A stretch of DNA of 64,000 nucleotides from Trichoplax adhaerens (lineage: Eukaryota; Placozoa; Uniplacotomia; Trichoplacea; Trichoplacidae): contig NW_002060951.1 in NCBI RefSeq assembly GCF_000150275.1, positions 2,662,580-2,726,579 of the forward strand. Direction: 5' to 3'. The translations under genes were made by a program, and so were the position numbers. Shown here in pieces: positions 1-11,099 of this stretch. Position 1 is the stretch's first letter; each line of letters begins with the position of its first letter. Below the pieces are notes generated by a model. That model searched no databases, was not told where the DNA came from, and saw only the letters and a program-made list of their open reading frames with translations.

Positions 1-458
1 AAAGGACATTTTAACGGAAAAAGGTTTCTCCTCGTTACGCAGATTTTCCCGAAGCAAGTTCACTTGCGGTTTGCTCCACTGTACCTTAATATTCAAGCTC
101 GAATAATCAATATCAGCTTGCTTCTTACAGTCAATTATACTAGTATTAATAAATCATGCGACTGCTTAATAATTGTAAAATCGTTTGCATGCAGGCCTCT
201 AGACTGTGTCACTATCACTACCTGGATAACGCGAAAGGAACTCTTAAGATCGTTTACCGAATTTCAATGCACCTTAAGCCTTTTTTGATGAATTGCATGG
301 CATAATCAAATTGATGTCGAGACATAAATCAGCGAATTGACTATTAAATTAGCAATCAGTGATACGCTTATGATTTACAGTATCTTGAGGTTGATGAACA
401 GCATCTTTCATTTAGCTTTCGTACTTGATTTCGTTGAAGCAAGAATACCAGTATTACC

Positions 459-2781
459 ATGTGTTTAATGTTGTTATTCTCCGCTAAAATGATAACCCTG
501 GCAATATTCTTCGTAGCCATGCCTCTATGTGTTACATTTATCGGATCTGTGGTCACCATCAAATTTGCTATACTAACGTCAATGTTTATATGCGTAATGG
601 ATGCACTTCATCTGTGGTTCGTAAGGAAATTGCTATTTACGATAGTCGATATTCTACGAGAAATAAAATTATTAATTTAATAACATTGTTATCTAATAAT
701 TAATATTTAAACATCTTGTAGCAATTGCGCGGTGCTATTCCTCCCGGTACTAGTATTACTGTTAATCGTGCCGGTAAACGTCATTCCAACATTCGCGATG
801 TCATTGTATAGTTTTTTCCTTGGCCTCTCTGGACTGTTAACTGCTTTCCTAGAGCCTTACGCTATTACGAGTCTAAGTATGCTTTACAGCCAAAAGCTAG
901 TTGATGAATCGTTGCAATGGCCAACCTTTAATAAGGTTAGTGTTTCGCCACCTTTTTGAACCCACCAAAATCTACAGGATCAGGAGCTACACTTATTATT
1001 CGTAACAATGTAGCAGACATTTTCTTAGTCGAGTTGAAATCTAAAATCATCATTAATTACAATCAGTCCGTTTATTAGTGTAACATGAAAGTTAGGTGGA
1101 TTAACTTTAAAAACAATGTACGAATATATCCAGTCTCATACTTTGATATCAGTACATGTAAGAATATTTCAGATCATGTAGCCTTCAAGATTGCCCTTAA
1201 GTATTTACAGTAACTCCTTAAAATTTTTATTACGTGGTTATTGGTGTGGTTGACTTCTAGAATTGTCCATGTTGATACTCACAACAACTTTCATACATAC
1301 GTATATATTCTAGTATCATCAATTAAAAATAAATGAGTTATAATGATTTTAATGTTTATAACTTTTCAAGGGGATCATCTTGGCCATTACTGTAACGTGC
1401 TATACAGCTTCGGTTAAGTTGGGCTTCCTTCTATTGTTTCAGGGCGAAGCTATGCTATACTGGTATCTAAAGCTAATGTGATTGCTGCTGTAATTACGCT
1501 AATCGTCAATAAGGCTACATTTTTCTTAAAATTTATTTATATCAATACTGCTATGAAACGAAGAGTGAATATTCACGAAGTTATGTTTTGATTTCTGATG
1601 CTATTATTGATATATTGGTGAAACAGGCCAATATTATGTATTGTGGTTCTGGCTATCCTTATCGGCACAGCTTCTATCATTAAAGATGAAGGTAACTACA
1701 CCCATGACCAACCTCTAGTATGTATATATTTGTTGAGACACAATTTGGCACTGGAATCAAATTTTGGGGGAATTTGTCCAATTTTCTTACAGGAAAAGGC
1801 TAAATATCGTAATATTATGAAACAAAAGTTTTGTAAGGGTTACAAGAATCTAATTTAACGATGATAAGTGCTTATATTAGCAATACTAACTTCTTCAGGC
1901 ATCATTTCGGATGCTGCTGTTATTACTGTGGGAATGTTTTGGTTTATCAGTACGCTGTCAACTGAAAATTCAATTAAAACGCAGTTCCAAATTACAGATC
2001 AAAGGCATTTAATGTAATATTAATTTCTTAGCCTGAATAACTAGAACCTATAATTGCATACGCAATTGTATTAACAAATTCTATTGATAAATACGTAGAT
2101 CCATTGACGACGCAGGAACAAGTATCCTTGCTTATTTTTGGATTTTTACTAATTCGGTTATATGTACGCAACTTCAAACACTTTTAATCCATAACAGATA
2201 TTGCCTTCCTTCGATGAATCCTTTGCGTTACTAAGTTTTAACTTTATCTTACAGCATTTGCGGATTTCGGCAAGCTCTTATTGGGTTACTATTTATCGGG
2301 AATGTTTTTGTTACAAGTTTTCATTCGAATAAGCTCCTTTCTTTATATGCTAAGCATTATTATGCAATATGTGCAGGTGAATGTATAGTTCACTTTGCAC
2401 ACTACACTATATAAAATCTACTTTGCATGTACTGTGATACTTTATGATTTGTATTTTCGCGTATATGATACAGTATAGTATATGTAACTTAGTCGCTCCT
2501 TATAGCTTACGTTAACGCTTATACGAATATTCTTTTGTTAACAGGAAAGTCCCATGGTGACAGTAGATAAGAATGTGTCATCATTTCCGAACATTTTACA
2601 GATTCTTATCACAATTTTTGCCTATACCGAGCTTCTGCTCACTGTTGCGGTTAATATACGAAGTGATATAAATATTCCAGCGTGGCAGTTACGATTCTTT
2701 ATTTCCAATCGTAGCATTAAGGTAACTCAGGCTCTCTCGCTAGCTATTATTTATTTGTGGAGAATGGCAAATGTTGACTAA
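459..2781 (+). CDS. Unidentified multi-pass membrane protein gene, 3' part (partial model)
   Basis: I do not recognise this family. Several open blocks bounded by splice-like sites encode strongly hydrophobic segments: about 459-620 (donor GTAAGG), about 722-936 (acceptor TTGTAG, donor GTTAGT), about 1370-1500, about 1627-1720, about 1900-2018, and the best pair, about 2255-2374 and 2545-2781. The last two blocks join in phase 0 (TTACAG acceptor before 2255, CAG/GTGAAT donor, AACAG acceptor) and end in TAA at 2779-2781. Each block holds one or two apparent transmembrane helices, for example GKLLLGYYLSGMFLLQVF and ILITIFAYTELLLTVAV. The phase between the first two blocks does not close, so an exon is missing or a boundary is wrong. 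Frames are also open from base 1, so the gene may start outside the window. It could be a receptor or a transporter; nothing seen decides between them. Confidence 0.4.
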
Positions 2782-3744
2782 TTAATTATAATTATTGATG
2801 TAAATATATATAGAGGTCATACCGCTGATGACATGATACCATTGTATATTTGATAATGTTAAAATGACTGAATCAATAGCGTTAGCTATATTTTTAGATT
2901 AATATTAATTCAATGTGTCCTAAGGCGAATAAAATTGGAATAGGACTTTTATGGGTATAAAGCATGATGCAATTAGATAGCCTCATTTGATGATATTCGC
3001 TGTATGTGTTTATGACCTAGAAAATATATCTCTTAGAAAGTAAGTAGGTTTATTTCTTTGCAATCATAAATGAAAAATTTCAAGTGGTTGAATGAAGAAC
3101 TTCATTTACTTTTTACTTGATAATCATCTTATCTCGGGTGCAATGACTGTCGACGTATATTTTGTTGCATACTAGTAATACCGATATTCATAAGGTCTAT
3201 TACAGAATCCGATAGATATTGCAACACTAATCAATAGTGGATACCGGTAAAAATTTTACCCAAACCTTAAATTCCGCAATATGATTGTGTATATATTGCA
3301 GCTATAATGACAACATCATCGACTGCCCGTGTGTAAGCGTATATCCGTATTACTTACGAAAAGCGATCATATATTTATGCGTATGTGGGAAGCTAAGGAA
3401 CAAATGGTTAACAGCCAGATTTTTGCAATAAGCCTTGTTAAGAGATAGTATTGTCATAAAATAATGTTCATATACTCATTTAGCATTTTAATGTAAAGAT
3501 GTTGAAACTTTATTGTAAGAATTCTCAAGTAGTGTCTCTTACCAATAATGGAAATATGAACTTAAGGAAATAACGACAATTTTATGCATTCTTGCTTAAT
3601 CATAAAACGAAATTCGCGATACTATGATTGGTTTTCGGAATAAACGGACAGGTTAAAGTGTCCAAATACATACAATCTAAATATTTGCAATTATGAGAAT
3701 ACTGTTGAAAATTTGGCTTTGCTTCGTAACTGATATGCCATAGC

Positions 3745-3975
3745 TTGCAAAAGTTCTCGTAATAGTATGTAGTCTAAGTTATAGAGATAGAAATTAAGGT
3801 ACAGTGTGAGAGCTAGCGTAGATCAGCGTGCAAGCTGTCGTGAATTAGCGTGTGGAATACTAAGGCACTAATAATTCTATGGTAGAAAATGCCGGAATTT
3901 ACATTTATTGAATTAGAGAACAGGATTGTAGAATTATATATACTATATTCCATAACAGGTTAGTTCGAAAAGAGA
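3745..3975. repeat. Dispersed repeat family C, copy 1
   Basis: This segment shares an ordered series of blocks with 4922-5117 plus 5487-5565: GTAGATCA-CGTG, AGCT-CGTGA, GTAGAAAATG, ATTAG, AGAACA-GATTGTAG and a final ACAGGTTA. The blocks are collinear and separated by small indels, so the two copies look like an old, diverged repeat. No coding capacity is visible. By eye I judge roughly 70 percent identity; an alignment would give the real figure. Confidence 0.5.
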
Positions 3976-4627
3976 TACGCTTATTGTTATTCCAAAATAT
4001 TATAATGTATGCAATTTAATTTTATATTGTTGTGATTACCGAATGACTATCTGAAAAATAAATCAGAATCTAGCCGTAGAAATTATTTTAAATCTAAAAA
4101 AATTCAACTTTTGATGTATTCTGATTTACTTCAACGGATTGCTATTAATCTTTATATACGTTCACACGTAATAATTATTAATTTAAGTACTATAAGAATA
4201 CCGTATAAAAGCACGTACATCAAATGGATATTGGTACCTTCATCTTAATATTTTGAGATCAGTAAGACATATGAAATAGACTAAATTGACCAGCAATGAT
4301 ATCTTGTAACAGGTATTTTTATTATTAAAATTGTAAGTGCAATAAAAGTATCTCATAAACATAATTATCCTAGTTCAGGAGGAATTTTAGAAAAGGCTTT
4401 ATTACAAAGTTTAAGAATAATAGAGTAATAATTAATAAGATAAGAACCAATTCTAAAGTATTCTGAGCTCAAAGTGAAGTGAAGTTTTATGTGAGCTCAT
4501 CTCCACAGTTCTTAAATACAATTTGCTTTATTTATTTATGGCAAAACTTTGTTGCTTGAATCAGAATTGAGTCATCAAACAGAAGATTTCTACATGTTTT
4601 ATAGTACGACTCAATCTGCTTAAAATA

Positions 4628-4737
4628 TTACTAGTACAAACTCCCGTCACTTAGCTGACGGTTTACGATAATGTGCTCATTTAGCAGATAGTATTACCAT
4701 TTGATAGACCTGTCTGAGGTTCAGTAACTTTATACCG
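4628..4737. repeat. Dispersed repeat family A, copy 1
   Basis: About 110 bp nearly identical to 27290-27401. Both copies run from TTACTAGT through AAACTCCCGTC, a short hairpin (CCGTC...GACGG) and GTTTACGATAATGTGCTC to TTCAGTAACTTTATACCG, with only scattered substitutions. It is non-coding. It lies about 0.4 kb before repeat B here but just after repeat B at the other locus, so A and B appear to be separate units or parts of a rearranged larger element. Confidence 0.75.
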
Positions 4738-4921
4738 AGTCATATAAATCTTATGCCACCAGTAATTAACTGACAAATATCAGTAATCAACAGTTTTTAA
4801 TACCGTAATTAACGTCCTCTAATATTAGAATCGCAACAATATCTAATATCTATTCTTTAAATCTAACTATATTGTGATGGAGGGTTCGAAGAGTCGGATA
4901 ATGTGGTTTTAGTTGTCATGC

Positions 4922-5565
4922 AGAGACTTGCACAAGGAGCTTAAGAAAAAGAGAATACTTTATTGTAGATAGTAGTTAGGTATAATGTGATAATTACGGT
5001 AGATCAACGTGGTAGCTGCCGTGAGTAAATTGTGAATACTACCTGTAGCTAATAATGCTACTCAAGAAATCTAAGGTAGAAAATGGTGGTATTTATGGCT
5101 ATGGCATTAGAACACATCGCTGCCACCATGTAATAATATCTTCTTTAAGTAGCGTAAAGTGTTTTAAGGTAGACGATGATAGAAGGTATAAAGGATTTTA
5201 TTGAGATACAAGTTATAGGCTAACAATGATATGGTTGTTATAGATAAGGTATTTGAGATAGCAGGAACGTAAGAACTGACTAACGAGTTAGCGTACAAGG
5301 GTATTTATAGGTTTTAGATGAGATTGAGATAATATCTTTATATGTATAGCATTTCGTCTATATGTGGTCATGATGTCGTACATTATGAATGTAATGCAAT
5401 ACAGTACTTAAACAGTATATGATAAGTATTCATATATTAGGATATTACTATACTAGGCATCTTCTATATAAGATCATAATGTTACAAACACATGCAGAGA
5501 ACATGATTGTAGGATTAGATACAACATATACCATTACAGGTTATAGAATAGCAGATGATTGTAGA
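4922..5565. repeat. Dispersed repeat family C, copy 2, split by repeat B
   Basis: The left half (4922-5117) and right half (5487-5565) match copy 1 of family C in order. They are separated by the 369-bp repeat B insertion. Copy 1 runs straight from ATTAG into AGAACA-GATTGTAG, which is what an unoccupied site should look like. This order makes C older than the B insertion. Confidence 0.5.
5118..5486. mobile_element. Repeat B copy 1, flanked by a 7-bp direct repeat
   Basis: The core 5130-5485 is nearly identical over its whole 356 bp to 26898-27253, which is also 356 bp. The sequence AACACAT occurs at 5111-5117 and again at 5487-5493, directly bounding the unit, as expected of a target-site duplication. 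Core ends GTAATAAT and ATGTTAC form only a poor inverted repeat. There is no open reading frame, so this is a non-autonomous element (SINE-like or MITE-like). High similarity of the two copies suggests a fairly recent spread. Confidence 0.7.
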
Positions 5566-7129
5566 AAATAGCGAGTACTGTAATAACTAAATACAGTAAC
5601 CTATATATGAATGTGAAGTAAGTGGACTGTAGATATGTCTAAATATAAGAGTAATACAACATGTCTATATTTAAGAGTAGAATATAGTTACAGTATATTC
5701 TAAATACACTATATATATCAAATATAGCTATCAATACAATCAAATGTAGGCGCATCACTACAGGTTTATGCTATGCAATAGCTTCATTTAATGATCTGCG
5801 ACTAACGTGTTGTGATTACTAACATATATCTTACTGATTCGAGATAACTTATGTAAATATGTGTTACAATCAGGAAGTGCTTACTAAATAAGACTTTTTT
5901 TAGTTACGATGAATTAAAGAACTTTTTAAAATGATTTGGATGAGGATTACATTCTGACTTACTAGAATTATCAGGTTCTCTTACGAGTAAAGTTCCCCCT
6001 CCTAAACTCAGTTAAATCTAACAGCAACTATCGATAATTAATCAGTCCCGATTTATCTTCGTGTATATCCATATAATCCCTTATTTCAGCATACTTAAAA
6101 TACTAGACGATCGAGTTTAGTTAAGTATGATTCTTATCTTTGTATATAATTATTGTCGCTAAACATTTAGCATCCTTTTTCAAAATTTCAACCTATAACT
6201 TCATTAAACACGGTAACCTACGTTTATATATACACCTATCAAACAGTCTCTATTGGTACTTGGGCTGTTTAAGATGTTGCATTTGAACTAGATCCATTTC
6301 ATTAGATTTAAAATGAAAGCTAGTTTATCAGATAGTAAGTACTGGGAAAATAAAATCTATCTATTATACTGGAATAGATAACTATTAGTTGTTAATGTGC
6401 AAAAGGATTATCTATGATGGAATGAGCTGTCAAACCAATACATTACTGAAGTAGTCACAATAGATAAAACTATTATCGATTATGTCAATTATTGTAATTT
6501 GAAATATGATAATTAAAACTGCGCTATTAGTCAATAAATGTCTTTATGAAAAGAAGGCACGTTGAGAATTCCACTCAATAAAATCGTGAAGGTAGGAGGT
6601 GCATAAAAACAGCTGAGTTAAATTATTTTTATTGACGTGAAACGAAATTCATTGTGCAGATTTGATTGATGTTGATAGGCCTTCCCACTAATGATAAAAA
6701 TGCATTCTTCTTAAAAGCAATAATTGTACACTGAAAATAAACATAAATTACACCAATTATATTATTCTTGCATGCTGTGTTATAGACTCCGATCAATTCT
6801 GAATACGTGTACATCATATTGTATTAATTTGGCTTCTCTCTCACATTTAATTTACACAAGGCTGTCAATTTTTTACATATTTAACTACACCACTATAGAA
6901 CAAAAAATGCTATTTATACAGACATCAGAATTGGATACATTTAAAATCTTTAGACGTTGTTCCGCATCTATCGACTCGTGATATGCTAGCGTAATGCTCA
7001 AATTTGAATCGACTAAATTTTATATATTACCAATACTGAAGTTTTGTAACCTTAATTAGTAACATTATATCTAGTATCCCTTCCAGCTATTTCTTTATTA
7101 CATTAACATTAAGCCATTTACAATTTCGT

Positions 7130-8095
7130 TTAAATGAAACTTGTAGGCTGCTCTACTTGTACTTCAATAGTACACTCTAAGCACAGCATGATATCAGTTA
7201 TTCCATCGTTCGTCAAGTTCATCGCCATTGCATCCCTTATTAGCTGTAACTTTATGATCATTATTAGTACTTCTGACTTAGGCTCTTAATTAATTTCACA
7301 TTCCTAGCGATTAAGATATTTATAATACAGAGAGCTACTTCATCTATCGTTGATGCCTCTGCTACTAATAAAATACAAAATTTTTATCACAACATTTTTT
7401 CTAAACGACCAGTTCAATACAGCATTAAATAAAATAATCTTAGCTATCTTCTGAAAGTCATATGAGAAGCGTGCTAACTCTCTCATCAGTCATTCAATTA
7501 ACTTGTTAATGACATCTCGATGAAAAGATCATTGTTAAGAACACTAATTTAATATTCATGAGCCACTCTTCAATTAAATTTGAAATATGTCCAATCAGAG
7601 CAGAATGTGGCAAAATGCCGCTTTGACCAATTGTGCTAATCGTTCCATCGGCGGTCACTCAATCTTATGAATTGCTTTTATGGTAATGATTCTTCTGAAT
7701 CCGAATGATGTGCAAAATATAGATAGCGACAACAAAGTTTTAAATATGTACCGCAACGTATAGAATCAATCTGCACTAAAAACACATTTCTTGCATACGC
7801 AGCTACGCTTAGATAATGTTAATTGCTAACATTTTCTGTAGATACCTTCACCTACCATATACAAAGAACTTAGTATTGGTTTACATTCAGCACGAAAGAT
7901 CTTTTACCGTCTTTAAGAAACGGTTACTTCAGATGCTATCTCAGTTCTGATTTCCCTAGCACAGGTAATTGTTCACGCTAGATCTACTAAGTTACCAACG
8001 ATCGATAAGACATTTGGTATGCAATTTTAAGGCAATAGCCATCGCTTCATTATAAAATGATACAATCATAAAATAGCTTATCCACAAGACATGAA
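7130..8095 (-). other. Weak, unresolved coding signals (minus strand)
   Basis: Open blocks with fitting splice sites can be read: 7361-7300 joined to 7243-7130 in phase through a 56-bp GT-AG intron and ending in TAA; a block near 7655-7545 reading TADGTISTIGQSGILPHSAL; and a block near 8070-7985. Frames between the other blocks do not close, and two would require introns of 20-40 bp. This could be a small-exon gene, a decaying pseudogene or chance open frames. I recognise no family. Confidence 0.2.
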
Positions 8096-9602
8096 TATTC
8101 TAGTCTGGAAAATACATAAATCTCTATATACCTTTAATTTACGTAGTTATAGAAATATTCTTTTATAGTTGAGTTTTCAAAGAAGGCTACCTGCAACTGC
8201 TAGATTGATAACCATGCAATAGATATCTTCTTGCATAGGAGTGTATATTATTATTTAACCTTTAACGGTCGCAACTCATCATGTTCTTATGCATATAACC
8301 CTCCTACATTTACTTTATTAAAATATATACTGATATCATACGATATACTCTCGTAGACATATCAAAGAGCTAAGATAAATAGCAGAAAGAATGAATGATT
8401 TATTTAATAAAATATAACCAGAGAAAAGAATAGGAGACTTTCAATCAAGACTTTATGGCCATTATATATCAAATTAAATTATATTTCAGCGAGTTGAGGG
8501 CGATAATGTAATAACGCTAATATCCTAATTTTACCGCTATCTATATAATAGGATATTGGATAGGGTGTTGTGGTTGCCTATCGAACGAGTAGTACGCAAT
8601 TATGGTTATGGTATCCTACGATTGATTATAACCTATTCATATCGCCGTAAGCAATTAAGTATAACCAGCATACATTCTTTCATCACTTGCTAACATACCA
8701 ACAAATTGAGAGAAGAAAATAATCCTAATGCCTCAAAACAACATGAATAAAGACTTTACTGGAAAATAAGAGCCTAGCTATGAAAATTCCTTAAAAATTA
8801 TAACAGAATAAAATTAATTCATTTTGTAGTTCTAATTTGTTATCGAATAACTGTGCTTTCAGCTTTACTTACAACATAATCTATTATTGTAAGACATAGA
8901 GATAATATAGATTGTGAATGATTATTGCTTTGAAACATGATACAGCAACTGTTGCCATTCAAAGCGTACAAAGCCAAAATGCAATGTTTTCTGATATTAG
9001 CTGAATCACGATAGTTTTACTGTTGATATAAGAATTAACACTGTAGATACTCTAATACAGGAGAGTTAAGATGTTGCAAATGATTGCCATACTCAAATGA
9101 GATTAATTTGAACGATTATATGTATACGTGCTACAGAAATCTAGGAATGCTAGATAATGAAAATAAAACGGATAACGGAAAATCAAGAGATCGAAGATTA
9201 AATATTATACATTAGTAAGCATAAGTGTTAAATTAACATTAGAAATGCGATCAATTGGATATCTACTGTGATTAATTATCTTGTACTACTAAAGTAATAA
9301 TTAACTCCGAATCTTTATGCATGCCTTATAGTTAAGTATAACTTCCTCATCACATTTCAATTCATGATGAACTGTACCTCCTTTTGGTCAATAAAAATTA
9401 AAATGGAATGAAATAACAAAATAAAATATTATTGACTGAAAGACGACAATGATTTCTGAAAGGGATAACAATCATTTACCATTACGATCTAATAGAAGGG
9501 ATATATATGAATAACCAATCGTCTTCTATATTTTCTTCTAAAGATTTTGCTGCATACTCTCCATAGTTGAGTTATAATCAGAAAAAGAATAAATTATGAA
9601 GG

Positions 9603-9749
9603 AAAACACTCCTCCAGGAGGTGATCAAGCATTTGTCACATGATCATGATGAACAAAAATTATCAAAAGAATTAACGGAATTGGTAGGATTGCTGTTGTC
9701 AGCAACATCTAATTGGATAATAGAAGCAATGTATTGTCGCGAAGATTGA
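9603..9749 (+). other. Isolated 48-codon open block, possibly an exon
   Basis: A single plus-strand frame of protein-like, leucine- and acid-rich composition is open here, next to possible GT donors (GTATTG, GTCGCG). A second block at about 10068-10158 follows a TAGTAG acceptor and ends at a GTTAAA donor. The two cannot be joined to a convincing gene. At this AT content frames of this length are common by chance, so support is low. Confidence 0.15.
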
Positions 9750-11099
9750 AATACAGTACAATCAATTGAAAGGTGGGCGTCAGGTCACAGGCGTCAACAT
9801 CAAATCCCCATATTAAATGGTTAAGATAAATAAAATTTCTGTATAAAAACATATACAGATATGAAAAGAGAGCTAGTGACTACCTGATTGTATAGAAGAT
9901 AATAAAAAAGAGTTGGATCATGGGGAGTTTATAGAATTGGAATGATGATCGATTAATATGACATCAGTTCTAAACAATAGAGAGTATAGGGTATAAATAT
10001 CATCGTTAATTACGGTGAAAAGTAACTCATGAAAGTTAAAAATCGATTGAGTACATCGCAGTAGTAGTCTATCGGTACTGACTATACACTGTCAATCAAA
10101 TCAAGCGCCAAATGGGCAATTGATTCCCACCTTGTAAAATATTTTCTAACTAATCCACGTGGTTAAAGGAGAAAAGAAGGGGCTGGTGCTACCGTAACAA
10201 AACTATTTTTGTTCTACTGTATACAGAACAGTACCCGTAAATCGCCACTACGTAGAGTCCTGATGAGAACAACGGTCTAAGAGGAAAGAGTTATTGCGCT
10301 AAGACAAAAAGAGTAGCACGATATAAAATAAGGTGTAGTCAGTTACTACAGTACAGTAGCTTTGGTAGTTTACGCTTCAAATTTTTTAAAATTTAGTAAA
10401 GCACAACAACAACAACAAATAGGCTAGTAGCATTTCAAACTATCTACTTCTATTACAGTAGGAACAGATTCTAGTTAGTGATATATTGGTTAGTAGTTTT
10501 TTGTGCGCTACATTCATAATTTCAGCTTCTAGTATAAAACTAGTTTGAACTGCTGCTATAGTTAACCTTCATCTAGACCATTTTTCAACTATCAGCTGTA
10601 GATATTTCGTAAGCCGGAATTTATCTAGCAATTAAAATTATATAACGAGACATATAGATATATATGGTATATAGAAGAAAGTGATATCTATCTATACTAT
10701 ACATAGATAAAGCCCCTTGGAATCAGCTCATCGCAAGACAAGCCATATCGATAGAGTCACTATCGTCATTTTAGGTCGAAATCGCTATTATTGATTTAAC
10801 CTCGTTATACAAATATACGCGAACGCTTTTGGCATCACCCTTTGGTCGATTTACATACCGTTCTACAACGCAAGAAAGATAGAATAAACTGTTATAAAGT
10901 GATTCTATCTTACCAACTACTGGAAGTTAAAAGATTACCAGCACTTAAAGTCATTCTTAATTTCACTACGATTTAGTTACAAAATATTCTTATTATTTTT
11001 GAAAAGGACTGCCTTTACCTAAGTTACCAGTAACTCTACCTCGGCATACCATTTACTTTTATCAGTCAGTTAACGGTTGAATTTAAAAATATTCTAGCA

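Larger units (their letters stand above)
2782..11099. other. Gene-poor AT-rich interval with dispersed repeats
   Basis: This is 8.3 kb with no gene I can defend. It holds repeat families A (4628-4737), B (5118-5486) and two diverged copies of C, which are listed separately. A short (CAA)n run lies near 10,405. Several 20-48 codon open stretches sit beside splice-like sites, but at this base composition many are expected by chance. The right end must contain the promoter and 5' UTR of the Musashi gene that starts at 11,100; no clear TATA box or initiator stands out. Confidence 0.6.

Noticed and set aside
4628-4737. Repeat A hairpin (CCGTC/GACGG) as a self-cleaving ribozyme
   Set aside because: I looked for a hammerhead core (CTGATGA and GAAA) and did not find it; the stem is only 5 bp.
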